This document shows, in pieces, positions 27,375 to 35,639 of a stretch of DNA of 64,000 nucleotides. This DNA comes from Noviherbaspirillum aerium (GTDB taxonomy: Bacteria; Pseudomonadota; Gammaproteobacteria; Burkholderiales; Burkholderiaceae_D). The position numbers and the translations under genes were made by a program. Location: positions 124,001 through 188,000 of the forward strand of contig NZ_VFAH01000006.1 of assembly GCF_008929045.1 (NCBI RefSeq). The letters run 5' to 3'. How positions within the stretch are numbered: position 1 is the first letter of the stretch; each line of letters starts with the position of its first letter. The notes beneath the pieces were generated by a model. It did not search any database. It was not told where the DNA came from and worked only from the letters and a program-made list of their open reading frames with translations.

Positions 27375-27925
27375 GACTTGCCTCCTTTAAAAATGGGAAC
27401 ACCACCACGGTGATACTGCTTGCCAAGCGCGACATAGCGCTGCGTATTGAGGTGCATGTTTTCAATGTCTTGTTCGGTCAGTTTCCGCACGAAGCGCGCC
27501 GGGTTGCCGGCCCATATTTCGTTTGCTTCCATGACCTTTCCCGGCGTAAGTACTGCGCCAGCCGCAAGCATTGCGTTTCTGCGCACGACTGCGCGGTCCA
27601 GAACGATCGCGCCGATGCCGATGAACGCCTTGTCCTCGACCGTGCAACCGTGAAGCACGGCGCGATGGCCGATGGTGACGTCGGCGCCGATGACTGTGGG
27701 CGGCCCGCCCGTACTGGCGTGAATGACCGTGCCGTCCTGCACATTGGTACGCGCACCGATAGTGATTGCCTGCACATCACCGCGTAATACACAGCCGAAC
27801 CATATCGAGGCCTGTTCGCCAATATGGACATCGCCGCAGACATAGGCGCTCTCGGCGACGAAGGCGCTGTCATCAATCTTCGGTATGACGACCGCATGGG
27901 AAATCACCGCTCTCTCGCTGCCCAT
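27371..27925 (-). CDS. Gamma-class carbonic anhydrase-like hexapeptide protein
   Basis: 184-residue left-handed beta-helix protein. Hexapeptide turns run from FVAESAYVCGDVHIG through AVVRRNAMLAAGAVL. The three zinc-ligand His are present in VIHASTGG and TIGHRAVLHG. Related PaaY/CaiE-type proteins occur in CoA-dependent catabolic operons, where thioesterase activity has been shown for PaaY. A thioesterase or CoA-related role is thus as likely as carbonic anhydrase. ATG 27925 shares one base with the preceding TGA; a GTG at 27928 is also in frame. Confidence 0.87.
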   Translation of the reverse strand: MGSERAVISHAVVIPKIDDSAFVAESAYVCGDVHIGEQASIWFGCVLRGDVQAITIGARTNVQDGTVIHASTGGPPTVIGADVTIGHRAVLHGCTVEDKAFIGIGAIVLDRAVVRRNAMLAAGAVLTPGKVMEANEIWAGNPARFVRKLTEQDIENMHLNTQRYVALGKQYHRGGVPIFKGGKS

Positions 27926-28800
27926 CACGCCAACCTCAGGATGTCTCTTGCATGCTGAGCGGATGCGATTTCGCCGCCGAGCGCCTCCACGATTTGCCGG
28001 GCCTTTGCAACGAGAGCGGCATTGCTTGAGGCAAGCACGCCTTTGGAAAGGTAGAGATTGTCTTCAAAGCCAACCCGGACGTGTCCGCCGCTGAGATAGG
28101 CCTGAGCCACCATCGGGAACTCGTGCTTGCCGATGCCGAACGCCGACCATGTTGCTCCTCTCGGCAAGAGATCGCGCGCATAGGCGACCGTCTCCGGTGT
28201 CGCCGAAAACCCGTATTTGACGCCAAGCACGAGACTGAACAGGCCCGGCCCGTCCAGTTCGCCGGCATCAATCAGGTCTCGCGCGAGGTGGATATCGCCC
28301 GAGTCAAACAGCTCGATTTCGGGTTTGACGCCAGCCGAGCGAATGATGCGCGCCATGCGGGTCACGTTCCTGGGCGTGTTGATGACCACCTGCTCACCGG
28401 AATTCATCGTGTTCAAGTCCAGCGTGCAGATGTCGGGACGGAGTTCGGCAATGTGCTCCACGCGTTTCTCCGGCGCCATCAGGGTAGTGCCGGGACCTGC
28501 AAGCTTGGGATCCTCTTCCCCGGGCACGAATCGTCCGCCGGGCCCGGTCGTGAGATTGATCACCAGATGCCGATTGACTTCACGGATGCGCTCGATCACT
28601 TCACGGTAGAGCGCGAGTTCCATCGAGGGTTTGCCGGTTTGCGGATCACGGACATGGATGTGGGCGACCGAAGCGCCTGCCTCCGCCGCTTCCAGCGCGG
28701 ACTCGGCGATCTGCTGCGGCGTTATCGGCAGGCCCGGATGCTGATCGGGGCGCGTGATGTTGCCGGTAATGGCGCAGGTAATAATGACCTTTTTTTGCAT
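27925..28800 (-). CDS. Beta-keto acid cleavage enzyme (BKACE, DUF849)
   Basis: 291 residues. VIITCAITGNITRPDQHPGLPITPQQIA is the family opening, and HIHVRDP provides zinc ligands His47 and His49. Later GGHVRVGFEDNLYLSKG holds the conserved acidic ligand. The family condenses a beta-keto acid with acetyl-CoA and releases acetoacetate plus a new CoA ester; 3-keto-5-aminohexanoate is the founding substrate and other keto acids are used by different subgroups. Located after an intradiol dioxygenase and SDR, beta-ketoadipate is an attractive substrate (inference). ATG 28800 gives the normal family length. Confidence 0.9.
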   Translation of the reverse strand: MQKKVIITCAITGNITRPDQHPGLPITPQQIAESALEAAEAGASVAHIHVRDPQTGKPSMELALYREVIERIREVNRHLVINLTTGPGGRFVPGEEDPKLAGPGTTLMAPEKRVEHIAELRPDICTLDLNTMNSGEQVVINTPRNVTRMARIIRSAGVKPEIELFDSGDIHLARDLIDAGELDGPGLFSLVLGVKYGFSATPETVAYARDLLPRGATWSAFGIGKHEFPMVAQAYLSGGHVRVGFEDNLYLSKGVLASSNAALVAKARQIVEALGGEIASAQHARDILRLA

Positions 28801-28820
28801 GATGGATGAGGGCAATTGGG

Positions 28821-29594
28821 TTAAACAGCGCCAAGGTGGCGGCCACCGTCGATCTGGATCACGGTTCCTGTCGCAAAATGCAGCGTGGTGGCACATGCTT
28901 CGACCGCTGCCGCGATATCCTGCGTGGTGCCGATCCGTTTAAGCGGAGTCGTCGCCGCCTGCTTTTCGTTCCAGGCCTGGTCCCGCCCGGGAACAAACGT
29001 CGTGTCCACAACTCCCGGGGACACATTGATGATCCGGATTTCCGGTGCCAGGGCACGGCCTAATGCCACCGCCATGATGTCCAGTCCTGCCTTGGCGGCG
29101 CAATATGCGACATTGCTGCCGATGCCGGTGGTTGCCGCAATCGAAGAAATATTGACTACCAAGCCTTGTTTATTGGCGCGCAGCAGCGGAGCAAAAGCAC
29201 GAATTGCGGCAAACTGCCCGCGCCAGTTGACTGCGAAGATCTGATCGATCAATGCGTCATCAAGCGCATCGAGGTCCTTGTGCGGGACCGGTTTTGTCAT
29301 GCCGGCGCTGTTGACGAGGATATCGCTGCGTCCCCAGCGCCGCTCGACTTCGCGTGCGGCCTCGCTCAGCGAAGCGCTATCATCAATGGCTGCCTGAATG
29401 GCGCCATGGCCTTGTCCGGCGAGTTGTGCGGCCATGTCTTTCGCGCGGGACAGGTTGCTACGCTCAAGCAAGACAATCGACGCACCCAAGCCGGAAAGGC
29501 GCTGCGCGCATGCGTAACCGATTCCGCCGGTACCGCCGGGAATGACGACGACTTGTCCGGCGAGTGCTTGGGATTGAGGCATGGTATTGGACAT
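28821..29594 (-). CDS. SDR-family oxidoreductase
   Basis: 257 residues of the classical short-chain dehydrogenase type. Cofactor motif VVVIPGGTGGIGYACAQRL, NSAG motif ILVNSAGM, and catalytic Ser-Tyr-Lys in ISSIAATTGIGSNVAYCAAKAG. ATG 29594 follows AAGGA. The cofactor loop lacks an acidic residue directly after strand 2 (IVLLERSN has one), suggesting NAD use. In the dioxygenase operon it would oxidise or reduce a hydroxyl/keto intermediate. Confidence 0.87.
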   Translation of the reverse strand: MSNTMPQSQALAGQVVVIPGGTGGIGYACAQRLSGLGASIVLLERSNLSRAKDMAAQLAGQGHGAIQAAIDDSASLSEAAREVERRWGRSDILVNSAGMTKPVPHKDLDALDDALIDQIFAVNWRGQFAAIRAFAPLLRANKQGLVVNISSIAATTGIGSNVAYCAAKAGLDIMAVALGRALAPEIRIINVSPGVVDTTFVPGRDQAWNEKQAATTPLKRIGTTQDIAAAVEACATTLHFATGTVIQIDGGRHLGAV

Positions 29595-29613
29595 CGGGAT
29601 TCCTTTCGTAGGC

Positions 29614-30534
29614 TTATTTAATGGGTGGCTCGGGAAATGTCGGCACGCCAGGCTGCAATACGAAGTCATATTCGAGCGTACACACGGCTTCCTGACCGGC
29701 ATGAGCCTCCGCCGCTCCAGCCGCCCAAACCTGCGGGGCCCGGCCGCGCTCCAGGCATCCGACCAGTGGCTGGGTGACGCCAAACACCACGTCCGTCGCA
29801 AGCGCTTCCGGCACATCGGCGAACACTTGCGTGATCAGGGTGCGGTGCTCGGGCGCCGACACCATGAAATGAATATGGGCAGGGCGGTAGGGATGCCGGC
29901 CTTGCGCCTTCAGCAGCTCACCGGTTGGTCCGTCCGTCGGAACCGGATAGCCAGCAGGACGCACGGTTCGAAAGTAAAAGCGGCCCTCGGCATCGGTACT
30001 GAATTTGCCGCGCAGGTTCATCACATCCTGACCGGGGTCCTGGTTTTCATATAAGCCGACGGGAGACGCCTGCCACACATCGACTACCGCGCCAACGAGC
30101 GGCCGGCCGGTGACATTGCGCACCTGCCCGGATACCAGCAGAGGTTCGCCAGGCGTATTTGAACGCGCGATCGAATCGCCGTTGGAACAGCCGGGCGCAT
30201 GCTGCCTCCAGAACGGGCCAAGCAGTGCCGACGCGGTCTGTCCATGGCTGCAGGGATTATTGCGAAGTGCGACCAGCGTCGAGATTCCCAGTACGTCTGC
30301 GGCAAGCGTGACTTCGTTATGCAAATCGGTGTTGGCCTGCCCTACCCTTGCCAGGAATTGCAGTCCGAACTCGAATTCCTCATCCGTCAGATTCACTTCC
30401 CGCACGAAATCATGGCTATGGCGCACGAACGCATCCATGATCTGACGCAGGCGCGGATTGGGCGTGCATGCCATAGCGGCCAGAGCGACTTCGGTGACAT
30501 CCGCCTCGGAGGCTATAAGTTTGGGTTGTGCCAT
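29614..30534 (-). CDS. Intradiol ring-cleavage dioxygenase (hydroxyquinol/catechol 1,2-dioxygenase type)
   Basis: 306 residues. N-terminal helical dimerisation domain (about 1-100) with the phrase EFGLQFLARVGQ seen in hydroxyquinol and catechol dioxygenases, then the beta-sandwich catalytic domain. Non-haem Fe(III) ligands are visible as Tyr162 (LYENQD), Tyr196 (GYPVPTDGPTG), His220 and His222 (RPAHIHF). It splits an ortho-dihydroxylated ring between the hydroxyls to a cis,cis-muconate-type acid. N-terminal features lean toward hydroxyquinol 1,2-dioxygenase, giving maleylacetate, but catechol derivatives cannot be excluded. First gene of the six-gene operon, preceded by a promoter with a LacI-type palindrome. 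Confidence 0.88.
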   Translation of the reverse strand: MAQPKLIASEADVTEVALAAMACTPNPRLRQIMDAFVRHSHDFVREVNLTDEEFEFGLQFLARVGQANTDLHNEVTLAADVLGISTLVALRNNPCSHGQTASALLGPFWRQHAPGCSNGDSIARSNTPGEPLLVSGQVRNVTGRPLVGAVVDVWQASPVGLYENQDPGQDVMNLRGKFSTDAEGRFYFRTVRPAGYPVPTDGPTGELLKAQGRHPYRPAHIHFMVSAPEHRTLITQVFADVPEALATDVVFGVTQPLVGCLERGRAPQVWAAGAAEAHAGQEAVCTLEYDFVLQPGVPTFPEPPIK

Positions 30535-30607
30535 GGGTTCTCCTTACCGGGTATGAAAAGCATGGTGACTGGGGTGCGTTGCGAAGCAGCTACTCATGCA
30601 TTCTTCG

Positions 30608-30656
30608 TGCAAACGTTTGCATGACTAAGCTTAGGAGCTTATGTTTTGCATGTCAA
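30608..30656 (-). promoter_or_regulatory. Dioxygenase operon promoter with LacI-family operator
   Basis: Minus-strand TTGACA (30651-30656), 17 bp, weak -10 TAAGCT (30628-30633). The perfect 14-bp palindrome TGCAAACGTTTGCA (30608-30621) lies seven bases downstream of the -10 box, the same geometry as at tctC. A repressor there would block initiation. Confidence 0.8.
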
Positions 30657-30737
30657 GACTTTTATGATTTCGTGTAAAGGCGCCTTTTACACTGCAAGAA
30701 ATGCCTTACGCAGAGATGCCGTCGGTGCAAGTAGCTT

Positions 30738-30753
30738 TGCAAACGTTTTCGCA
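30738..30753. promoter_or_regulatory. Possible auxiliary LacI-family operator
   Basis: TGCAAACGTTTTCGCA keeps a perfect left half-site and an altered right half. Its centre is about 130 bp from the main operator at 30608-30621, a spacing compatible with DNA looping. The remaining sequence 30754-30952 shows nothing recognisable. Confidence 0.45.
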
Positions 30754-30952
30754 ACTTAATTTCCTGGGGGGGAATGCTTGCCGGTGTACGTCTAGCCTTG
30801 CGCTTACAGGGGAGCCCGATGGAAGCGGGCGGGAAGCGGTCAGGCGTTCCATCGCCCAAGAAGGTCGAATGGGAACCATGGAAACGCATGGGCGGCTAAA
30901 TGAAGCATTGGCGCCTCCCCTTGTTTCATACCTTAGGGAAGGCCAGTTCGGG

Positions 30953-32044
30953 TCAGAATGCGTGGCGCAACCCGATTGCAATGCCATCGACGGTCGCCCC
31001 CCGGCCCGCGCCGAGTTCATTGATGGCGAAATCGTAATTGCCGTTTCGCTCGTTGTCGATGCGGCTCGCATAGGTATAAAAGGTCGTGCGTTTGGAAAAC
31101 GCATAGTCGTACCCGATTGTGAGATGGGTAGCTCCGGTATCACTGCCGCTGCGCAGCGGTCCCACTTGCTCTATCGAGGACCCCTTGCCGTCATTCGCCC
31201 TCGCCACTCCCAGCCGGACGCCGTGGGCGCCGGCCTGATAGCTTGCGGACAGATAGTACGCCGTGCGCTCCAGCGGACCGCTGGACGTCTGATACCTCAG
31301 GCGTTCTACCGCGCCCCCTACGCGGACCGGACCAAATCGATATGCCGCGCCAATCTTGTGACCCGTGTCGGTCAGTCCGGCGCCTTGATAGTCTTCGTGC
31401 CGTTCATGTGCATAAGTGAGATACAGGGGCCCCTTCTCATAAATAGCCGCTAACGAGGTAAGCGACGGCTTCCGCACTGCGGTTTTCTCTTCAGCAAGGC
31501 CATGTGCAACCCGCACGGAGACCCCGTTCCATTCCGGCGTCCAGTAGTGGATGCTGTTGCGTTGCCGGCGATCGAAGGAACTTGTATCAAGCACGTTGTC
31601 GCTGCTGGGTGCGGAGCCGTTGCCCATGATGCTCATGTAGCCGGCCGTGGTTGGATAGAACGGGTCGAGGCCTTGCGTTGCCGAAGTGTACGGCGTGGTC
31701 CAGTTGCCGGCGAATAGCGTACCCCAGGGCGCCGCAAGCCCAAGGCGGGTGTCTCTGCCAGCGAAGCTGCCCGTCCCGGTATCGACTGAAACAGCACTCT
31801 CGATCTGCCACAGGGCTTGATAACCGCCGCCGATTACCTCGGCGCCCCTGAATCCGAGCACGGAGCGGTTGTTGGCAAGGCGGTTCAGGCGGCCTACCGA
31901 TTCGCCGGCGCTATCGCGCGAGGCACGGACGCTTTCCGCGGTAATGTTCAAGCGTCCATAGATCTGAACGCTGTCAGTTGTCTGTGCCGCTGCAGGCAAC
32001 ACAACTGCGGCGAGTCCCAACGCGACGGCTCGATGCATCATCAT
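30953..32044 (-). CDS. Gram-negative porin, second copy
   Basis: 363 residues. Signal peptide MMMHRAVALGLAAVVLPAAAQ, first strand TDSVQIYGRLNITAE, then NRSVLGFRGAEVIGGGYQALWQIESAV and the terminal Phe (IAIGLRHAF). Same family as the porin at 14.8-15.8 kb but clearly divergent in loops. The promoter carries a LacI-type operator, so it is likely the outer-membrane entry for the substrate of the dioxygenase operon. Three consecutive ATG codons begin the frame; the first is used. Confidence 0.92.
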   Translation of the reverse strand: MMMHRAVALGLAAVVLPAAAQTTDSVQIYGRLNITAESVRASRDSAGESVGRLNRLANNRSVLGFRGAEVIGGGYQALWQIESAVSVDTGTGSFAGRDTRLGLAAPWGTLFAGNWTTPYTSATQGLDPFYPTTAGYMSIMGNGSAPSSDNVLDTSSFDRRQRNSIHYWTPEWNGVSVRVAHGLAEEKTAVRKPSLTSLAAIYEKGPLYLTYAHERHEDYQGAGLTDTGHKIGAAYRFGPVRVGGAVERLRYQTSSGPLERTAYYLSASYQAGAHGVRLGVARANDGKGSSIEQVGPLRSGSDTGATHLTIGYDYAFSKRTTFYTYASRIDNERNGNYDFAINELGAGRGATVDGIAIGLRHAF

Positions 32045-32143
32045 TAATCCTTCTCCTGTAAAAGTTCATGCGAATGCGTTTCGCAATCGCCGTAGCCACC
32101 GGCATGCATGCCTGTACGCGACCGCTCTTTTGACGCCGTGCAT

Positions 32144-32172
32144 ATCTTATGCAATCGTTTGCATGCTGTCAA
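32144..32172 (-). promoter_or_regulatory. Porin promoter with LacI-family operator in the spacer
   Basis: Minus-strand TTGACA (32167-32172), 17 bp, TAAGAT (32144-32149). The 16-bp near-palindrome ATGCAATCGTTTGCAT (32149-32164; one mismatch) fills the spacer. A further dyad TGCGAA / TTCGCA lies at 32069-32085 close to the start codon. Confidence 0.82.
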
Positions 32173-32355
32173 ACGGCGAAACTCGCAGGCTCCGGAAACG
32201 ACGCTGATCGCGCTCGATCATTCAGCGGAGTGAAAATAAACGGCTAAACCTTCCGGAGCGTGTCAGCCGTATTTCAAATGTCATCCGGGATTGTCCGAGG
32301 ATGAAACGCTGCATCCAGCAGATTGCTGTGCAAAGCCAACTTTGCATGCAATAAT

Positions 32356-32370
32356 ATGCAAACGTTGCAT
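32356..32370. promoter_or_regulatory. Autoregulatory LacI-family operator
   Basis: ATGCAAACGTTGCAT, the regulon palindrome with one T missing from the right half, 17 bp upstream of the regulator's ATG. The position suggests autorepression. A clear -10/-35 pair could not be placed. Confidence 0.65.
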
Positions 32371-32387
32371 AAACATTCCCCTATCTG

Positions 32388-33422
32388 ATGCCTAATACTG
32401 TCAAGCCGTCCCGCATTACCATTCGCGACGTTGCAAAGCATGCCGATGTGAATGCTTCCACTGTGTCCCGGGCGTTGAATCCTGCAACACGCCATCTGAT
32501 CGGCGATCAGGTCGTCGTCCGCGTCCTGGCTGCGGCAAAAGAACTGGGTTACCGGCCAAATGCGCTCGCTTCGGCGCTGAGCGGCGGACAATCCAAGGTG
32601 ATCGGGATTGTTGTCCCTGATATCGAAAATCCGGTCTTCCCCCCCATTATCAAAGGCATCGAGGAGTCGCTTGCCGCCGAGGGGTTCGGTGTTCTTATAT
32701 CGAATACGATCGGGTCGCCCGATGAACAGGAGCGGATTCTCGAACAGATGCTGGCGCGCCGGGTCGATGGAATGATCCTGGCTACGGCCGCACGGCAGGA
32801 TCCTCTCGTGCGTCGCTGCATTCTGGAAGAAGTCCCTATCGTGCTGGTCAACCGCGGAGAGGAGCGCGCGCAGGTCCCCGAAGTCGTCAATGACGATCTG
32901 CTCTCCATGCGTCTTGCGGTTGAACATCTCGTCGAGCTCGGGCATAAACGCATCGCCCATATATCCGGCCCCCTCAAGCTTGCCACCGGCTTTTCACGCC
33001 GGCAAGGCTTCATACTCGCCGCGCAACTGCATGGTCTCAGTAATTTGCCGGTCGTGGAGGCCACCGAATTCGTACGAGACGCCGGAAGGATTGCCTGCGC
33101 GAGCCTGCTGGAGTCGCATCCCGATGTGACGGCGATCGTTGCAGCCAACGATCTGATTGCGCTCGGATGCTACGACGCGCTCAAGGAAGCAGGCCTTGCA
33201 TGTCCGAGGGACGTCTCCATCATTGGCCATAACGACATGGCACTGGTCGACATGGTGAGTCCTCCGCTGACGACCATCCGCATACAGCACCGTGAGATGG
33301 GCAAGCAGGCTGCGCGCCTGATGCTGGAACGCCTGAGCGACAGGCAACGTGTTCCGGTCCGGATCACGCTGCCGCCCGAGCTCCGTGTACGCGGTTCGAC
33401 AGCGGTACCGCGCAAAAGATAA
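32388..33422 (+). CDS. LacI-family transcriptional regulator
   Basis: 344 residues. HTH ITIRDVAKHADVNASTVSRALNPATRHLIGDQ followed by the hinge helix region YRPNALASALSGG, then a periplasmic-binding-type core beginning KVIGIVVPDIENPVFPPIIKGIEE. It lies divergent from the porin and surrounded by five copies of a CG-centred palindrome, so it almost certainly controls the porin, tctC, dioxygenase operon and itself. The hinge helix and palindrome fit the PurR/GntR-like binding mode. The inducer is unknown. Confidence 0.92.
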   Translation: MPNTVKPSRITIRDVAKHADVNASTVSRALNPATRHLIGDQVVVRVLAAAKELGYRPNALASALSGGQSKVIGIVVPDIENPVFPPIIKGIEESLAAEGFGVLISNTIGSPDEQERILEQMLARRVDGMILATAARQDPLVRRCILEEVPIVLVNRGEERAQVPEVVNDDLLSMRLAVEHLVELGHKRIAHISGPLKLATGFSRRQGFILAAQLHGLSNLPVVEATEFVRDAGRIACASLLESHPDVTAIVAANDLIALGCYDALKEAGLACPRDVSIIGHNDMALVDMVSPPLTTIRIQHREMGKQAARLMLERLSDRQRVPVRITLPPELRVRGSTAVPRKR

Positions 33423-33513
33423 TCCTTTTCCGGGAATCCGAATGGGAGGGCCGTCTGGCGGATTTCAAGCCGATATCGTCATCAAGCAAAGCCAGGAAAG
33501 CCAGGGCAGGACA

Positions 33514-34629
33514 TCAAGCGACACGTTGATACTCGGCATCCAGTCGAGGGTAGTCGGTATATCCTCTCGCCCCGCCGCCATAGAACGTGAAGGCATCCGG
33601 GATATTGTACGGGCCGTTTGATGCGATCCTTTCCACCAGATCGGGGTTTGCAATGTACTGCCGTCCAAACGCGACCATATCGGCCTGTCCGCCGTCGACC
33701 AAGGCGTGCGCCTGCTCGGGCGACAAACCACCGTTGGCAATGAAGATGCCGTGGTAGTTCGTACGAATGAGTTGAATGATCCGGTCCATGTCCGGGGCGC
33801 CACCCCAGGCATTCGTGTCCGCACCATGGACATACCCGATGCCGTACTCATTGAGAAGCCGGGTTACATGGCAATAGGTGGTGACCGGGTCCGGATCAAG
33901 TGCATTGTTATACAGGGCGAATGGAGAAATACGCACGCCGATCCGGCACGCGGGAAACGTCTCCATGACAGCTTCAAGCACAAGCCGTAGAAAACGGGCG
34001 CGATTCTCAATCGAGCCGCCGAACTGGTCCGTACGGCGGTTGACATGGGGCGACAGAAATTGCTGCGGAAGATAACCGTTCGCGGCATGGATCTCGACGC
34101 CGTCCAAACCGGCGCGGAGCGCATTGCGTGCGCCGACACGAAACTCATGGATGACGCCATAGATTTCCTCAACGCTCATGGCACGCGACGGACTGGCTGC
34201 CATACGCGTGTAATACCCGTTCCGCATGGCGCCGTACACCTGAAGTGCGTGGATGTCCTCATTCATGCCAGAAGGAGATATCGGCTCCTTCCCCTCCAGC
34301 AAGGCATAGGAGCTGACGCGTCCACTGTGCCAGAGCTGCGCAAAGATCCGCCCGCCGACTGAATGTACTGCCTCACTCACCAGCTTCCAGCCGTTCACCT
34401 GGCTATCATTGTAAAGACCGGGAGCAAGTTCGAAAGCTGCCGACATTGGAGAAATATTGGTCGCTTCGGAAATGATCAAGCCGGCCGAGGCGCGCTGCTT
34501 ATAGTACTCGGCGTTGGTCGCCGTGGGCACCCCATCATCCCCGGAGCGGGAGCGAGTCACCGGCGCCATCGCCACGCGGTTGTTTAACGAAAGATCACCA
34601 ATATCCAGCTGTTGCAAAATGGTCTTCAT
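33514..34629 (-). CDS. Ene-reductase of the old yellow enzyme family (NemA/OPR type)
   Basis: 371 residues, FMN-dependent. LSLNNRVAMAPVTRSRSGDDGVPT, VEIHAANGYLPQQFLSPHVNRRTDQFGGSIENRARF (substrate His and Asn) and ANPDLVERI are the family landmarks. It differs from the YqjM-type enzyme at 17.5 kb, which has a His-His pair. Reduces activated alkenes, quinones or nitro compounds. Convergent with the lacI-type gene; the gap 33423-33513 has no clear hairpin. It stands alone, so its physiological link is open. Confidence 0.9.
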   Translation of the reverse strand: MKTILQQLDIGDLSLNNRVAMAPVTRSRSGDDGVPTATNAEYYKQRASAGLIISEATNISPMSAAFELAPGLYNDSQVNGWKLVSEAVHSVGGRIFAQLWHSGRVSSYALLEGKEPISPSGMNEDIHALQVYGAMRNGYYTRMAASPSRAMSVEEIYGVIHEFRVGARNALRAGLDGVEIHAANGYLPQQFLSPHVNRRTDQFGGSIENRARFLRLVLEAVMETFPACRIGVRISPFALYNNALDPDPVTTYCHVTRLLNEYGIGYVHGADTNAWGGAPDMDRIIQLIRTNYHGIFIANGGLSPEQAHALVDGGQADMVAFGRQYIANPDLVERIASNGPYNIPDAFTFYGGGARGYTDYPRLDAEYQRVA

Positions 34630-34743
34630 GACTTTTCCCTTTATAGAACAATATTAGAAACGGCTAGTCCGGATCGTGCATGGTAACCAGGAGCCCTGGA
34701 CGCCCGCGGTGCCCGGCGTGCGATGCGGCATCGACTTCCACAG

Positions 34744-35418
34744 CTACGCATATTCTCGTCGCATGGCGGTCGGGACCCGGCTTCTTTGCGTGCTTGGATA
34801 CCGAGTCATGTTGTGAGGGATGTTCAAGCGGTCCGCCAGTCGCACCAGATCGATCAGGCTCTTCGTTCCCATCTTTTCCATCACCTTGTATTTATGCACT
34901 TTGGCGGTGATTTCCTGTATGCCGAGCTGCATGGCTATCTGCTTGTTCATCAAGCCGCCGATCGCAAGGCAGAGGACCTGTCTTTCGCGCGGAGTAAGCG
35001 TCTGGTATCGTCGAACGCCTTCCAATACATCGCCTTGCGCCGCAATGACTTCAACCGCATGGCCGATGGCATCATTGACCGTGCGAAGCATGTCCTGGTC
35101 GCTTACCGGCTTTGCAAGGACCGCGTATGCGCCGGCTCTCATTGCGCACACCGCCAACGGGATGGAACCATGCGACGTGGTAAAAACCACGGGTAATAAC
35201 ACTCCCTTTTGCTCAATCAAACCAAGGGCATCCGCACAGCCCGCCTTGCATGACTGCGTGTCGATGATTGCGCACGCCGGACCTGTCGGCAACGGTTCGC
35301 TTTCAAAGGAATCCAGAGAGGAGAAAACCTTAACTTGGTAACCGCTGCAACGAAGTAAATGACTTAAGGTGCGCTGTACGTCTTCATCGCCATCTACTAT
35401 AAAAACGAGTTTTGCCAT
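34744..35418 (-). CDS. FixJ/NarL-type response regulator
   Basis: 224 residues. Receiver with VFIVDGDEDVQ (acidic pocket), acceptor Asp in CAIIDTQS, Thr in VVFTTSHG and Lys in VLAKPVS. The usual MPxMsG after the acceptor is replaced by SCKAGC, which brings two cysteines next to the phosphorylation site. C-terminal LuxR HTH: LTPRERQVLCLAIGGLMNKQIAMQLGIQEITAKVHKYKVMEKM. ATG 35418 is preceded by GGAGA. No histidine kinase is adjacent; it is divergent from a LysR gene. Confidence 0.86.
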   Translation of the reverse strand: MAKLVFIVDGDEDVQRTLSHLLRCSGYQVKVFSSLDSFESEPLPTGPACAIIDTQSCKAGCADALGLIEQKGVLLPVVFTTSHGSIPLAVCAMRAGAYAVLAKPVSDQDMLRTVNDAIGHAVEVIAAQGDVLEGVRRYQTLTPRERQVLCLAIGGLMNKQIAMQLGIQEITAKVHKYKVMEKMGTKSLIDLVRLADRLNIPHNMTRYPSTQRSRVPTAMRREYA

Positions 35419-35639
35419 GGTCTCTTTTCTCCAAAAGAAGATAAAACCTCCCGTTGCTGCGAACAAGCCGGCAGACCGATAAACCAGACGGAGAATCCGT
35501 CTTGCAAGGAAGAGGGGAGTCACTTTCCTCGGCCCGCCTCCTATCCGGGAACACGATGATGTGACTTTAACGGAGGCACTCTTAACTGATAAGATACGAA
35601 AAATCGAAAATATCATTGCGCAGAACGCAAAAGCGAAAG

